From CTSoil-075 sp964292325 (GTDB lineage: Bacteria; Bacillota; Negativicutes; DSM-13327): a stretch of 64,000 bases of DNA. The DNA lies in assembly GCA_964292325.1 (NCBI GenBank), contig CAXYVG010000004.1, forward strand, positions 3,052-67,051, given 5' to 3'. Both the position numbers and the translations under genes were made by a program. Of the stretch, positions 1 to 9,183 are shown piece by piece; within the stretch, counting starts at the first letter, position 1, and the number at the start of each line of letters is the position of its first letter. The notes beneath the pieces were generated by a model. It did not search any database and was not told where the DNA came from. It was given only the letters and a program-made list of their open reading frames with translations.

Positions 1-59
1 ACAATGTCAGATTCTGAGCGTAACCTCTCAATAAATTCATCATAAACTTCGTCCTTCAC
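1..59 (-). CDS. dnaG: DNA primase DnaG, N-terminal fragment (runs off window)
   Basis: Only the first 19 codons are present. A GTG start (57-59) lies behind an AGGTGAT-like ribosome binding site. The peptide VYDEFIERLRSESDIV matches the usual beginning of bacterial DnaG, just before its zinc-finger domain. DnaG makes RNA primers for replication. It lies downstream of dgt on the same strand, and a dgt-dnaG(-rpoD) order is common in Firmicutes. The remainder is outside the window, so catalytic motifs cannot be checked. Confidence 0.75.
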   Translation of the reverse strand, partial: MKDEVYDEFIERLRSESDI

Positions 60-478
60 AACATCACCTTACCCCATCTACGTTTGCTCCCAAGGGTTTG
101 GCACAAACTAATTAGCTTTTTACATAATTCCACGTTCTTTTGCATTTTCCTATTAAATGTAGCATGCCCAATATTAATAAAAGAAAATCAATTCCGTTTT
201 GTGACTTATTTCTACATAAAATCATATAATCCTGCAACAAAATTATTACAGGGTTATACAAATTCTCTTCATAACACTGACATACCTTTTACAATAACAG
301 TATTCAATATAAATCATAATTATCCTCTATTTTCTCTTGACAATAGTTATAGTATTTGATACAAATTTAATAATTATTTGCTCTAATAAGAAAAAAGTGA
401 TTAGAGCATCGCTCTAATCACTTTTTTTCTGTCTATATAGATATCACTACATCTTCTTCACGGCAAACTAGCAATATT
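60..478. other. dgt-dnaG intergenic region
   Basis: This gap of about 420 bp is very AT-rich. It holds the bidirectional terminator at 391-428 and no convincing gene; an open frame on the plus strand (84-359) has no ribosome binding site and no recognisable protein. The dnaG promoter must lie here or upstream of dgt, but I cannot place it with confidence. On the plus strand there is a TTGACA (337-342) and a TACAAA (360-365) 17 bp apart, pointing into the terminator. Confidence 0.5.
391..428 (-). terminator. Rho-independent terminator after dgt
   Basis: A perfect 11-bp stem (GTGATTAGAGC / GCTCTAATCAC) with a 3-base loop is flanked by A-runs on one side and T-runs on the other, so it can act in both directions. 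It lies about 50 bp past the dgt stop codon. Confidence 0.85.
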
Positions 479-1474
479 TTATTTTAAAAGCCATTTCGAA
501 GGTATAAATAACTTTTCAAATAGATAAACCGCATACATATCTGTCAAACCAGCAATATAATCAACGATAGTTACTTCTAATCCCCATTTTTCTTCTCGTT
601 CTAAATAATCTTGTGGCAAACTTTCAGGATGAAGCATAAAATATTCATATAATTTATGAATAATATATTGCGCTTTTTTACGATCTGGCTCTAGTTCTTC
701 TGATTTATAAATTTGTTTAAACATAAATTCACGAAATTCTTCCATAGCTAATTTGACTTTAGGAGACATAAATATCTCATTATGGCCCTCTGACGTTTGA
801 ATCATATCACTTACCATTACCGTAATCATGTGGGAAGGATTTATCCCTAATAAGCTTGTAACATTTTTCGGTAAATCAGCAGGGTTAATCATACCAGCTC
901 TTATGCCATCATCATAATCATGGCATAAATACGCAATACGATCGCCAATACGTACAATATTGCCTTCTAATGTTACTGGTTTATTTTCACCAGTATGGTT
1001 TAGAATACCATCTTTGACTTCCATTGTTAGATTTAGCCCTTTGCCGCCTCTTTCTAGATACTCAACCACTCTTAAGCTTTGCTCATTATGATTATAATGT
1101 CCAATAATATCACGTAGTGCATACTCTCCCACATGTCCAAAAGGGGTATGTCCTACATCATGTCCTAAGGCAATGGCTTCGGTCAAATCTTCATTCAACA
1201 TTAAGGCTCTAGCAATCGTTCGCGATATTTGTGCAACTTCCAAACTATGCGTCATACGCATACGATAATGATCCCCAGGCGAAATATAAACCTGCGTTTT
1301 ATGTTTTAAACGCCGAAAAGCCTTACTATGTATAATTCGGTCACGATCACGCTGAAACGCTGTACGAAACTCACAACTTTCTTCCTCTTTATCACGTACT
1401 GCCTCTTGGCTTTTACTAGCAAGTGAAGATAATATCTTATACTCTTGTGCTTCAATTCGTTCACGTATATTCAT
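479..1474 (-). CDS. dgt: Deoxyguanosinetriphosphate triphosphohydrolase-like HD protein
   Basis: A 331-residue protein. dGTPases hydrolyse dNTPs to nucleoside and tripolyphosphate and so tune dNTP pools. The HD-domain metal ligands are visible: H in the MTHSLEVAQ segment, then HDVGHTPFGH. The family signature RDRDRIIHSKAFRRLKHKTQV precedes them. The length fits the Firmicute class. An upstream in-frame extension exists, but the start at 1474 has a strong ribosome binding site (GGGAGGG, 8 nt spacing). It is co-oriented with dnaG. The substrate is inferred; many of these proteins act on several dNTPs. Confidence 0.9.
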   Translation of the reverse strand: MNIRERIEAQEYKILSSLASKSQEAVRDKEEESCEFRTAFQRDRDRIIHSKAFRRLKHKTQVYISPGDHYRMRMTHSLEVAQISRTIARALMLNEDLTEAIALGHDVGHTPFGHVGEYALRDIIGHYNHNEQSLRVVEYLERGGKGLNLTMEVKDGILNHTGENKPVTLEGNIVRIGDRIAYLCHDYDDGIRAGMINPADLPKNVTSLLGINPSHMITVMVSDMIQTSEGHNEIFMSPKVKLAMEEFREFMFKQIYKSEELEPDRKKAQYIIHKLYEYFMLHPESLPQDYLEREEKWGLEVTIVDYIAGLTDMYAVYLFEKLFIPSKWLLK

Positions 1475-1526
1475 AGTTTTCGCCCTCCCTACCTTTATTA
1501 TACAACTAATTCCAGTCCATGTGAAA

Positions 1527-1555
1527 TTTATTATTTTCACTAAACATGATATAAT
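1527..1555 (+). promoter_or_regulatory. Probable SigA promoter of the OstA-like gene
   Basis: A perfect -10 hexamer TATAAT (1550-1555) lies 32 bp before the plus-strand gene. The -35 region (TTTATT) is poor. Confidence 0.4.
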
Positions 1556-1587
1556 ATGAGTAAAATACAACTAAAGGAGTTATTAGT

Positions 1588-2064
1588 ATGAAGACCAAAA
1601 TTGTAACCCTCACTTTGCTACTTATCTTGGTACTGACGTCCACTACGTTGGCGGCCAAGCCAATTATCAAGGCTGATCAACAGTATTTTGATATCAATAC
1701 TGGACTATACATATTAGATGGCAATGTATATCTAGAAGTAAGAAATCGTATTATTACTGCCGGTCAAGCAAAAGTGAATATGGCTTCACTGGAAGTATGG
1801 GGAACAGGTGGAATTACCGTTACGCAAGATGATATTTACTTTACAGGTGATAGTGTTTATGTCTACGGTGCTAGTGATCGAGCCACGATTGAAGGAAAAA
1901 TATTTTTTTCTCGTACAAACACCAAAGTCACTGCCGAACGAGCCGATTACAACTGGCGAGATAAAAATGCTGTATTTAGTGGGAATGTAGAAGTTACGCA
2001 AAATGGCAACGTCTCTACTTTTGACAGTATACAATATAATATGGAAACAGATACATTTTTTTAA
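1588..2064 (+). CDS. LptA/OstA-like periplasmic protein
   Basis: A 158-residue secreted protein. Residues 1-22 form a signal peptide (MKTK, hydrophobic core, TTLAA). The rest is a repetitive beta-strand pattern typical of the OstA N domain (LptA/LptC/LptD jellyroll): GNVYLEV...ITAGQAKVN...VWGTGGITV...FSGNVEVTQNG. LptA bridges lipopolysaccharide across the periplasm, so the gene implies an outer membrane, which among Firmicutes points to Negativicutes or Halanaerobiales. The start has a good site (AAAGGAG). It stands alone between divergent dgt and a bidirectional terminator, away from any lpt cluster, so whether it is the main LptA or a paralogue is unclear. Confidence 0.8.
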   Translation: MKTKIVTLTLLLILVLTSTTLAAKPIIKADQQYFDINTGLYILDGNVYLEVRNRIITAGQAKVNMASLEVWGTGGITVTQDDIYFTGDSVYVYGASDRATIEGKIFFSRTNTKVTAERADYNWRDKNAVFSGNVEVTQNGNVSTFDSIQYNMETDTFF

Positions 2065-2065
2065 A

Positions 2066-2111
2066 AAATATCCCCTTCGTTCATTAATTGAATGAAGGGG
2101 ATATTTTTCAC
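2066..2111. terminator. Bidirectional terminator between convergent genes
   Basis: AAATATCCCCTTC.../...GAAGGGGATATTT forms a long stem with T-runs on both strands. It serves the OstA-like gene (+) and the PPDK regulator (-). Confidence 0.9.
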
Positions 2112-2948
2112 CTAATTTCCACAGTATGTTTCATCAGCAGCTGCATTTTTGCATACAATTTCCATGATTTTATTAGCAGTTTCTTCAATTGCCCTATTTG
2201 AAACATCAATAATTGGACATTTTAATTTATACATAATACTTTTAGCATATTCAACCTCTTGTGTAATACGTTCAACATCAGCATAACAAGATGCTGGATC
2301 AAGACCCATGGAACTTAATCGTTCAGCACGGATACCATTGAGCTTATTAGGGTCAATGATTAGACCTATAATTCGCTCTGTAGGAACTTTAAATAATTGT
2401 TCGGGTGGCGCAACCTCAGGCACCATCGGAACATTTGCTACTTTTATTTTCTTATGAGCTAAATACATGCTTAAAGGGGTTTTAGAAGTTCGCGATACTC
2501 CAACAAGTACAATATCCGCTTTTAATAATCCCCATGGGTTTTTCCCATCATCATATTTTACTGCAAACTCTACAGCAGCAACGCGTTTAAAATATTCCTC
2601 ATCAAGCATATGAATTAATCCTGGTTTTAATTTAGGGGTTAGACCAGATACCTTGTATACAGCATCAATCATTGGTCCCATAATATCAATAGTAGGAATA
2701 TTATATTGCTCAGCCAATAATAATAACGCCTCACGTAGCTCTGGCCCGACGATCGTATGACAAATAACACTGTTAGAGGCATTTGCTTCCCCAATAATTT
2801 TTTTTATTTGTTCTACTGTTTTAATATAAGGAATGCGAATAATCTCAAATGTATCGGCTTCAAATTGACTAGCTGTAGCTCTAGCTATCCGCTCTGCAGT
2901 CTCCCCTATGGAATCAGATAAAGCATAAATTACCGATAAAGCAGCTAT
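2112..2948 (-). CDS. Pyruvate phosphate dikinase regulatory protein, probable AUA start
   Basis: A bifunctional Ser/Thr kinase and Pi-dependent pyrophosphorylase (DUF299 family, like B. subtilis YqfL and E. coli PpsR) that inactivates and reactivates PPDK or PEP synthase. The N-terminal family motif LSDSIGETAE and the P-loop-like VGVSRTSKTPLSMYLA are both present. The recognisable frame runs without interruption up to 2948, but between the upstream in-frame TGA and the first TTG at 2717 there is no ATG, GTG or TTG. A strong SD (GGGGGGAG) sits 5 nt before an ATA codon (2946-2948). Starting there gives 278 residues, the family length; starting at the TTG would delete the first 77 residues, including the SDSIGETAE motif. 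The gene follows glyS by 48 bp. Confidence 0.85.
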   Translation of the reverse strand: MAALSVIYALSDSIGETAERIARATASQFEADTFEIIRIPYIKTVEQIKKIIGEANASNSVICHTIVGPELREALLLLAEQYNIPTIDIMGPMIDAVYKVSGLTPKLKPGLIHMLDEEYFKRVAAVEFAVKYDDGKNPWGLLKADIVLVGVSRTSKTPLSMYLAHKKIKVANVPMVPEVAPPEQLFKVPTERIIGLIIDPNKLNGIRAERLSSMGLDPASCYADVERITQEVEYAKSIMYKLKCPIIDVSNRAIEETANKIMEIVCKNAAADETYCGN

Positions 2949-2996
2949 GATTTCTCCCCCCTTATCCTTATAACTATATAGATATCACGAATAGAA

Positions 2997-5060
2997 CTAT
3001 GACTCTACAATTTTACTTACATCTACTACATTCACAATCAAACTTGTGATGGCTTTTAGTAATGCCAAACGATTATTACGGACCTTAACATCTTCTGCCA
3101 TAACCATGACTTCACCAAAGAATGTATCAATAGGTTGAGTCATAGCAATGATATGCTCAAGCACACCAGAATAGTTTCTCGTTACCATCATTTCATCAAC
3201 AACTTGGCGAGCCAGTTTATATTCATTATATAAATTGCGCTCTGCATCTGCAACAAATAATGTTTCATCAATTACTTCTACTGTAACATGTTTCATTAAA
3301 TTACCAATTCTAGTAAATGCCTGAACGGCTTTTTGCATTTGAGCACTAGTACCCTCTGCATTCATAGCCTTCGCTCTTAACCAAGTATCATATACATCAT
3401 CAATATCTACTGCCATAACAGCGTCAATGATATCATAGCGAATATTGATATCAGATAACACATTCTTGATCCGCAGACGGAAAAATTCTTGTATGTCAGC
3501 CAATAATTTTTCTTGTTGCACTGCGTCTTGAATTCCTAATAATTCCATAGTCTGCAATAACATATTTTTTATTGATATATGGTGTTTACCATCAATCAGT
3601 ATATTCACAATTCCTAGTGCCTGACGTCTAAGTGCATATGGATCTTGCGACCCTGTTGGCACTAATCCCCGGCTAAAAGTTGCCACAATATTATCTAGCT
3701 TATCAGCAATACTCAGCACTTGTCCGACATGACTTGCTGGTAATATATCTCCTGCAAAGCGTGGTAGATAATGTTCAAAAATAGCCTCCGCTACTTCTGC
3801 CTTCTCACCATTGAGTAGAGCATACTCGCGCCCCATAGTCCCTTGTAATTCTGTAAATTCACAAACCATACCAGTAACAAGGTCGGTCTTTGCCAATATC
3901 GCACTTCTAGAAATCACAGGTTGCAACTTTTCATCCATACCAATGGTTTTCGCAATCCTGCCTGCTAATCCTTCAATACGTAGTGTTTTATCATAAAGAG
4001 TACCTAGACCATCCTGAAATACAATCGTTTTTAATTTATCTAAGCGATCAATTAACTTCACTTTCTTATCTTCTTCATAGAAAAAGCGTGCATCAGCCAA
4101 ACGTGCTTTCAGTACTCGTTCATTACCGTGTCTAACCACTTCGATATGCTCAGAACCACCATTACGTACAGTGATAAATACTGGTAATAGCTTACCTTCT
4201 TTTGAAAAGACCGGAAAGTAGCGTTGATGTTCGCGCATCGGTGTAATAACAGCCTCAGGTGGTAATGATAAATATTTGTCTTCAAAGGTACCATATAACG
4301 CAGTTGGATATTCCACAAGATATACGACTTCTTCCAATAAATCTTCATCAATTGTTGCCGTTCCACCCTGACTAATCGCAATCGTTTCTACTTGCTCACG
4401 AATGACCTTGCGACGCATTTCTTGATCAACCATTACATAATGATCCGCCATTTTTACAAAATAGTCATCAACAGAGGTAACAGCAAATTCGCCCGTACTC
4501 AAAAAACGATGTCCACGCGTCAATTTCCCCGTCGCTACTTCTGCTACAGTGAAAGGTATGACTTCATTGCCAAACAAAGCGACTAACCAGCGTATCGGCC
4601 GTACAAACTTGCGCTCTAAATTAGCCCACCGCATATTTTTAGGGAAATTGAGACTATCAATGATATCACACAATAAATCTGACAATAATTCTTTAACAGG
4701 CTTGCCTACTTCATGAACCATTGCATACACATAACCATCACGTACGACTAACTGAGTTGCCTCAACACCTTGCCCACGAGCGAAGCCTTGTGCCGCTTTC
4801 GTTGGGTTACCATCTGCATCAAAAGCAATCTTGATAGAAGGTCCTTTATTTTCACTGTTTTTATCATGTTGCTCTTCTGCCATATTTCGAACTACTAAAA
4901 TGAAACGACGAGGTGTACCGAATACTTGAATTTTCTCGTAACCAATTCTTAGTTCGGTTAATTTTTTCGTAGCAATCATTTCTAATTGTTTTAAAGAGCC
5001 TGACATAAATCTCGCTGGAATTTCTTCCGTACCAATTTCTAATAATAAATCTTTAGCCAT
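2997..5060 (-). CDS. glyS: Glycyl-tRNA synthetase beta subunit
   Basis: A 687-residue beta chain of the bacterial alpha2beta2 glycyl-tRNA synthetase, which charges tRNA-Gly in the cytoplasm. The opening LLLEIGTEEIPARFM and the internal TPREHQRY-like segment (TPMREHQRYFPVF) are diagnostic. The C-terminal region (from about residue 580) is the anticodon-binding DALR-like part. The start codon overlaps the glyQ stop by one base (TAATG), so the two subunits are translationally coupled. Expression is controlled by the glycine T-box upstream of glyQ. Confidence 0.97.
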   Translation of the reverse strand: MAKDLLLEIGTEEIPARFMSGSLKQLEMIATKKLTELRIGYEKIQVFGTPRRFILVVRNMAEEQHDKNSENKGPSIKIAFDADGNPTKAAQGFARGQGVEATQLVVRDGYVYAMVHEVGKPVKELLSDLLCDIIDSLNFPKNMRWANLERKFVRPIRWLVALFGNEVIPFTVAEVATGKLTRGHRFLSTGEFAVTSVDDYFVKMADHYVMVDQEMRRKVIREQVETIAISQGGTATIDEDLLEEVVYLVEYPTALYGTFEDKYLSLPPEAVITPMREHQRYFPVFSKEGKLLPVFITVRNGGSEHIEVVRHGNERVLKARLADARFFYEEDKKVKLIDRLDKLKTIVFQDGLGTLYDKTLRIEGLAGRIAKTIGMDEKLQPVISRSAILAKTDLVTGMVCEFTELQGTMGREYALLNGEKAEVAEAIFEHYLPRFAGDILPASHVGQVLSIADKLDNIVATFSRGLVPTGSQDPYALRRQALGIVNILIDGKHHISIKNMLLQTMELLGIQDAVQQEKLLADIQEFFRLRIKNVLSDINIRYDIIDAVMAVDIDDVYDTWLRAKAMNAEGTSAQMQKAVQAFTRIGNLMKHVTVEVIDETLFVADAERNLYNEYKLARQVVDEMMVTRNYSGVLEHIIAMTQPIDTFFGEVMVMAEDVKVRNNRLALLKAITSLIVNVVDVSKIVES

Positions 5061-5938
5061 TATTCATTACCCTCCTTAAGAAGCGGAAATCCAAGTTCTT
5101 CACGCTGCTTTAGATAACTTTGAGCACATAACCTTGCCATATTTCGCACGCGTCCAATAAAACCAGTCCGTTCACTCACACTAATTGCCCCACGAGCATC
5201 AAGCAAATTAAAAGTGTGAGAACATTTTAGCACATAGTCATAAGCTGGTAACACATAACCCGCTTCAATAATGCGAATTGCCTCTTTTTCATACATATCA
5301 AATAGTTGAAATAGCAAAGCTGTATCCGCGATTTCAAAATTATAATGAGATTGCTCCACTTCATTACGCTGAAAAACATCACCATACGTAACGCCAGCTA
5401 CCCATTCTAAATCATATACATTTTCTTTACCTTGTATATACATAGCCATACGCTCTAAACCATAGGTAATTTCTACAGCCACTGGTTTCACATCAATACT
5501 ACCTACTTGTTGAAAATATGTAAACTGAGTAATTTCCATACCATCCAGCCACACTTCCCAGCCAAGACCCCAAGCACCAAGAGTTGGTGATTCCCAGTTA
5601 TCTTCAACAAATCGAATATCATGCTTTGCTGGATCAATCCCTAAACAAATCAAGCTTTCTAAATATAACTCCTGAATATTCGATGGTGATGGTTTCATAA
5701 TGACTTGAAATTGATGATGCTGAAACAACCGATTTGGATTTTCGCCGTACCGTCCATCAGCCGGACGACGTGATGGTTCAACGTATGCTACATTCCATGG
5801 TTCAGGCCCTAGGGCACGTAAAAAGGTAGCAGGATTCATAGTACCTGCTCCTTTTTCCACATCATATGGTTGCATTAAAATACAGTTTTGTTTAGCCCAG
5901 TAATTCTGGAGCGTCAAAATAATTTCTTGAAAAGTCAA
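5060..5938 (-). CDS. glyQ: Glycyl-tRNA synthetase alpha subunit
   Basis: A 292-residue catalytic alpha chain of glycyl-tRNA synthetase. Class II features are clear: LTLQNYWAKQNCILMQPYD at the start, then GAGTMNPATFLRALGPEPW and EPSRRPADGRYGENPNR. An ATG further upstream is in frame, but homology begins at the TTG at 5938, which has a GGAGG site 10 nt before it, so I take that as the start. It is the first gene of the glyQ-glyS-PPDK regulator unit and sits directly behind a T-box leader. Confidence 0.95.
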   Translation of the reverse strand: MTFQEIILTLQNYWAKQNCILMQPYDVEKGAGTMNPATFLRALGPEPWNVAYVEPSRRPADGRYGENPNRLFQHHQFQVIMKPSPSNIQELYLESLICLGIDPAKHDIRFVEDNWESPTLGAWGLGWEVWLDGMEITQFTYFQQVGSIDVKPVAVEITYGLERMAMYIQGKENVYDLEWVAGVTYGDVFQRNEVEQSHYNFEIADTALLFQLFDMYEKEAIRIIEAGYVLPAYDYVLKCSHTFNLLDARGAISVSERTGFIGRVRNMARLCAQSYLKQREELGFPLLKEGNE

Positions 5939-5984
5939 TTGTATTACGCCTCCTAAAAAATAAAATAAAAACCCCTCATCCACA

Positions 5985-6233
5985 GTAACATATTGTTACA
6001 GGGACGAGAGGTATAATCCCGCGGTTCCACCCTGATTGGTCATCTATGATGACCCACCTTAAGTTATAACGAGTTTTACTCTTCTAAAATAGTATTGCTT
6101 TCCTATTTTTAGAATTTCCTCTCGCAGCTTGGGAATGCCATTCACCTATCATTTGCTAAGCTCACACTATTCCTAGCTCGCTGACTCATCTGTTTTATCG
6201 TAAGGTGTCTTTTTCCCGCATTGCCGTATTTTA
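5985..6233 (-). promoter_or_regulatory. T-box leader (glycine) upstream of glyQS
   Basis: The conserved T-box AGGGTGGAACCGCGG is on the minus strand at 6018-6033. It is followed by a terminator stem (CCTCTCGTCC ... GGATGAGGGG, then TTTTT; 5965-6013), the alternative structure to the antiterminator. Stem I elements lie upstream, with GGC in a bulge-like context (AATGGCATTC, about 6130-6140), which would fit a glycine specifier. Uncharged tRNA-Gly binding should favour readthrough into glyQ. Confidence 0.9.
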
Positions 6234-6239
6234 GTTAAA

Positions 6240-6268
6240 ATCATAACAAAGTTGCCCGACGTTGTCAA
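6240..6268 (-). promoter_or_regulatory. SigA promoter of the glyQ T-box transcript
   Basis: TTGACA (6263-6268) and TATGAT (6240-6245) are separated by exactly 17 bp, just upstream of the T-box leader. Confidence 0.85.
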
Positions 6269-6277
6269 CGTCTAAAA

Positions 6278-6739
6278 CTATATTCCACTATCTTTATGAT
6301 AGTCTTGACTCTCTTCATCTGAGGATGTTTCTTGATTTGCCACTTCCGTTTTGATTGTACTGCCATCATTACGTACCACTTCAATCGTACAATGTTTAAA
6401 CATTGCTACGAGCACTCCTAAAACTGCAAGGTGTGGCAATACCATAGCGCCAATAGCACCAAAAGTCACAGGAATTTCAACCAATGTTCGGCCATCGCTT
6501 TTTACACTAATTTTATTCACATTTCCTTCATAGATAAGCCCTTTAACCTTGTCAATGACTTCTCCTGAACGTACCGAAAACTCCTCTGTCCACTTTGTCT
6601 CTTTTGTCTCATCTAATTCAATTAAAGCCTCTAAAACATTACCATTACTTCTTTCTAAAGCTTCTTTCGCTGTGCGATAAGAAACACCAGTACGATCTCG
6701 TATAATATCAATTTTTTCTAACGTAATATCTTCCATCAT
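6278..6739 (-). CDS. UBA/TS-N plus DUF4342-type protein
   Basis: A 153-residue protein of unknown role. Residues 2-45 form a UBA/EF-Ts-N-like three-helix module (EKIDIIRDRTGVSYRTAKEAL...NGNVLEALIEL). The central part (about 70-125) matches the DUF4342 pattern: a basic strand segment, then a short hydrophobic hairpin (PVTFGAIGAMVLPHLAVLGVLVAMF) that could insert in the membrane. Tandem ATGs follow a GGGGGAA site. It lies between recO and the glyQ promoter, co-oriented. No function is known to me. Confidence 0.7.
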   Translation of the reverse strand: MMEDITLEKIDIIRDRTGVSYRTAKEALERSNGNVLEALIELDETKETKWTEEFSVRSGEVIDKVKGLIYEGNVNKISVKSDGRTLVEIPVTFGAIGAMVLPHLAVLGVLVAMFKHCTIEVVRNDGSTIKTEVANQETSSDEESQDYHKDSGI

Positions 6740-6813
6740 CGATTCCCCCTATACTTATTTATTTTATTATGATCACTTTTCATACTGCTTATCCAGAATC
6801 AGTAGTATTACTT

Positions 6814-7563
6814 CTAGTTAGTTTGCATCACAGTAGCAACTTGTTTTATAAACGCCATAGACTTAAGAGGTTTATCTATACAATGTAGTAAATAGCCCAT
6901 TAATAATTTTTCCGTTTCTACTAGCACAGTACCATTAACAGAAAAACAACCTGGATTATGCCAATCTAACTGTAGTAACCATATAATAAAATCTTTTGTT
7001 TTCTCATTAATATCCACCATATTTTCGTGATCACAATTCTTACAAACGCAACCACCACTGGTAAAATTAAAATAGGTAGGAAAACTAACTGCTTGTCCAC
7101 AAAGAGTACAATGATCAAATTCAGGATGATACCCCGCAATAGATAATAATTGCCATGCCCAAGCCAATGCAACCATACGCGGATTACGCACCGTAAGAAT
7201 CTGGAGCACTTCTAATAATAAATCAAAAATATGCGGTTCCGGTTGCCGCTCTGGACAAAGTTCTGCCGTTAATTCCGCAATAAATGAACCATATGCCATA
7301 CAATTAAAATCTTCCTGCAAATTCCGAAAAGCATGTTTGACCTCGCATTGCTTAACAGAATCACAGTTTTTCCCTGATAACAGTGTTACCTCAAGATGTG
7401 TAAATAATTGCATTCCGCTAGCTAAAGAACTCCTAGGTCTTCTAGCACCATTAGCAAAAGCGACAATCTTTCCGTGTTCACGTGAAAATAAAGTGACCAT
7501 CTTATCAGCATCGCCCCAATCACGTACTGCTACTAAAATGGCTTCAACTTGATATTGTGCCAT
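6814..7563 (-). CDS. recO: DNA repair protein RecO
   Basis: A 249-residue recombination mediator that helps load RecA on SSB-coated DNA and anneals strands (RecFOR pathway). It has the N-terminal OB fold (YQVEAILVAVRDWGDADKMVTLFSREHGK), a helical middle, and a zinc site with cysteines in CTLC and CVCKNC near residues 157-180. Length is normal. It follows yqzL and sits in the classical era-recO neighbourhood, though here a CBS-domain transporter separates it from era. Confidence 0.95.
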   Translation of the reverse strand: MAQYQVEAILVAVRDWGDADKMVTLFSREHGKIVAFANGARRPRSSLASGMQLFTHLEVTLLSGKNCDSVKQCEVKHAFRNLQEDFNCMAYGSFIAELTAELCPERQPEPHIFDLLLEVLQILTVRNPRMVALAWAWQLLSIAGYHPEFDHCTLCGQAVSFPTYFNFTSGGCVCKNCDHENMVDINEKTKDFIIWLLQLDWHNPGCFSVNGTVLVETEKLLMGYLLHCIDKPLKSMAFIKQVATVMQTN

Positions 7564-7623
7564 ATATCCCTCAAAAATACCATCTATTAAATTTATAAAA
7601 CATTGTAAGCCATTGCATGGATT

Positions 7624-7773
7624 TCAACACAAGGGTACTATAATCCGATTTGCATCTAATAAGGGCGCTGTAAATGGTTCATTCCATTTTTCTGTGCATG
7701 AGCGATAAATAAGATATGCTTCAATACGTCCGGTTTTCTGAAAAATTTCCCACATTAAATCACGTAACAACAT
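7624..7773 (-). CDS. YqzL-like small protein
   Basis: A 49-residue protein: MLLRDLMWEIFQKTGRIEAY followed by LIYRSCTEKW and ending IIVPLC. The opening resembles the short YqzL proteins found just before recO in Firmicutes (a W-x-x-F-x-x-TG-x-x-xxYL core). The ATG has an AAGGGATG site at suitable spacing. Its location between era and recO agrees with the family. Its C-terminal half is longer than in the Bacillus form. Function unknown. Confidence 0.75.
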   Translation of the reverse strand: MLLRDLMWEIFQKTGRIEAYLIYRSCTEKWNEPFTAPLLDANRIIVPLC

Positions 7774-7857
7774 TTGACATCATCCCTTCGCATATATTTT
7801 TTTGACTCAATACATCTGCCTAACTCTATCAAAAATACAAAAGATTATATCATCTAG

Positions 7858-9183
7858 CTATTCATCCTCATCATTGACTTCTAAATTTGGAAGGGGTTTT
7901 GCATGAACTCGCACAATCCGAAAACCAGTTACTTGTAAGACAGTAAAGCTATATTCACCAATATTTACCTCATCACCAATTTCTGGACGACGTCCTAATA
8001 AGCCAAATATATAACCACCGATTGTATCTTCTTGTGGTTCTTCTAAACAAATATTTAATAATTCAACCACATCATCAAACAATACTCTTCCCTCAAACTC
8101 ATAAGAGCCATCAGGCATACGTTGAATTTCTGGTTGAATGATATCATCTGTTTCATCCTTGATATCACCGACTATCTCTTCGATAATATCTTCCATTGCT
8201 ACCAATCCTGCAGTACCACCATATTCATCGGCTACTACCGCTAAATGAATTCGCTTACGCCGCATAAGTTGCAGAAGTTTGGCTACTGACATACCTTCAG
8301 GAACCACTAATATTTCTCGCATAATACTCTTAAGATCTCGTTGTTCGACATTGCAAAAGTCAAAATCAATTAAATCCCTAAGATGAATCATACCCATAAT
8401 ATGATCTTTATCATCTAAGCATAATGGGAAACGGGTATGATGTGATTCACGCACTACTTTTAAATTTTCTGTATAGGAATCATCAATAAATAAGCAAACC
8501 ATATCTTGCCGCGGTACCATTACTTCACGAGCTAGACGATCTGCAAAATCAAATACATTATCCAGAAGATCACTTTCCATTTGATCTAATACTCCACCGC
8601 GATGGCTAGCACTTACAATCATTCTTAATTCTTCTTCAGAATGAGCAACATCCGCTTCAGTAGCAGGTTTTACGCCAAGGACCCCTAAGAAAAACCAAGC
8701 GGTATGGTCAAATAAGGTAATAATAGGATACCCAATTTTATGAAAAATGTATAATGGCCATACCGCAAACAAGACCATACGTTCCGTTCGCTGAATCGCA
8801 AAAGATTTAGGAATTAATTCTCCCAAAACAACATGCAAAAGAGTAATAATCGTAAAACTGATTGCAATACTAATACTATGAAGCAATAGATCAGATCCTG
8901 GGAAATATGCAAATAACAACGGCTCTAAAATAGCAGAAATAGCAGGTTCACCAATCCACCCTAAAGCGAGGGAAGCCAAGGTAATCCCAAGTTGAATAGC
9001 ACTCAAATAGGTATCTAATGAAGAAACTATTTTTAAAGCTACTTTAGCTTTATTATTCCCCTGTTGCACAAGTTCTTCTAAACGTGTTTTACGAATTTTT
9101 ACTAACGCAAATTCCGCCACCACAAAAAATCCATTTAATAATACGAGTAAGAAAACTTCTAGCAATCTTATAAAACTATACAA
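7858..9183 (-). CDS. CNNM/CorC-type transporter with CBS domains
   Basis: A 441-residue membrane protein of the hemolysin C/CorB family, linked to Mg2+/Co2+ efflux or sensing. Residues 1-200 form the DUF21 (CNNM) transmembrane domain starting LLEVFLLVLLNGFFVVAEFA. Two CBS domains follow (about 215-340; VPRQDMVCLF, then the ADEYGGTAGLVAMEDIIEEIVG signature), and a CorC_HlyC domain ends the protein. The start is a TTG, so the exact N-terminus is uncertain. It interrupts the usual era-yqzL-recO order. Confidence 0.88.
   Translation of the reverse strand: MYSFIRLLEVFLLVLLNGFFVVAEFALVKIRKTRLEELVQQGNNKAKVALKIVSSLDTYLSAIQLGITLASLALGWIGEPAISAILEPLLFAYFPGSDLLLHSISIAISFTIITLLHVVLGELIPKSFAIQRTERMVLFAVWPLYIFHKIGYPIITLFDHTAWFFLGVLGVKPATEADVAHSEEELRMIVSASHRGGVLDQMESDLLDNVFDFADRLAREVMVPRQDMVCLFIDDSYTENLKVVRESHHTRFPLCLDDKDHIMGMIHLRDLIDFDFCNVEQRDLKSIMREILVVPEGMSVAKLLQLMRRKRIHLAVVADEYGGTAGLVAMEDIIEEIVGDIKDETDDIIQPEIQRMPDGSYEFEGRVLFDDVVELLNICLEEPQEDTIGGYIFGLLGRRPEIGDEVNIGEYSFTVLQVTGFRIVRVHAKPLPNLEVNDEDE

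Noticed and set aside
84..359. Plus-strand open frame before dgt
   Set aside because: No ribosome site, AT-driven composition, no recognisable protein.
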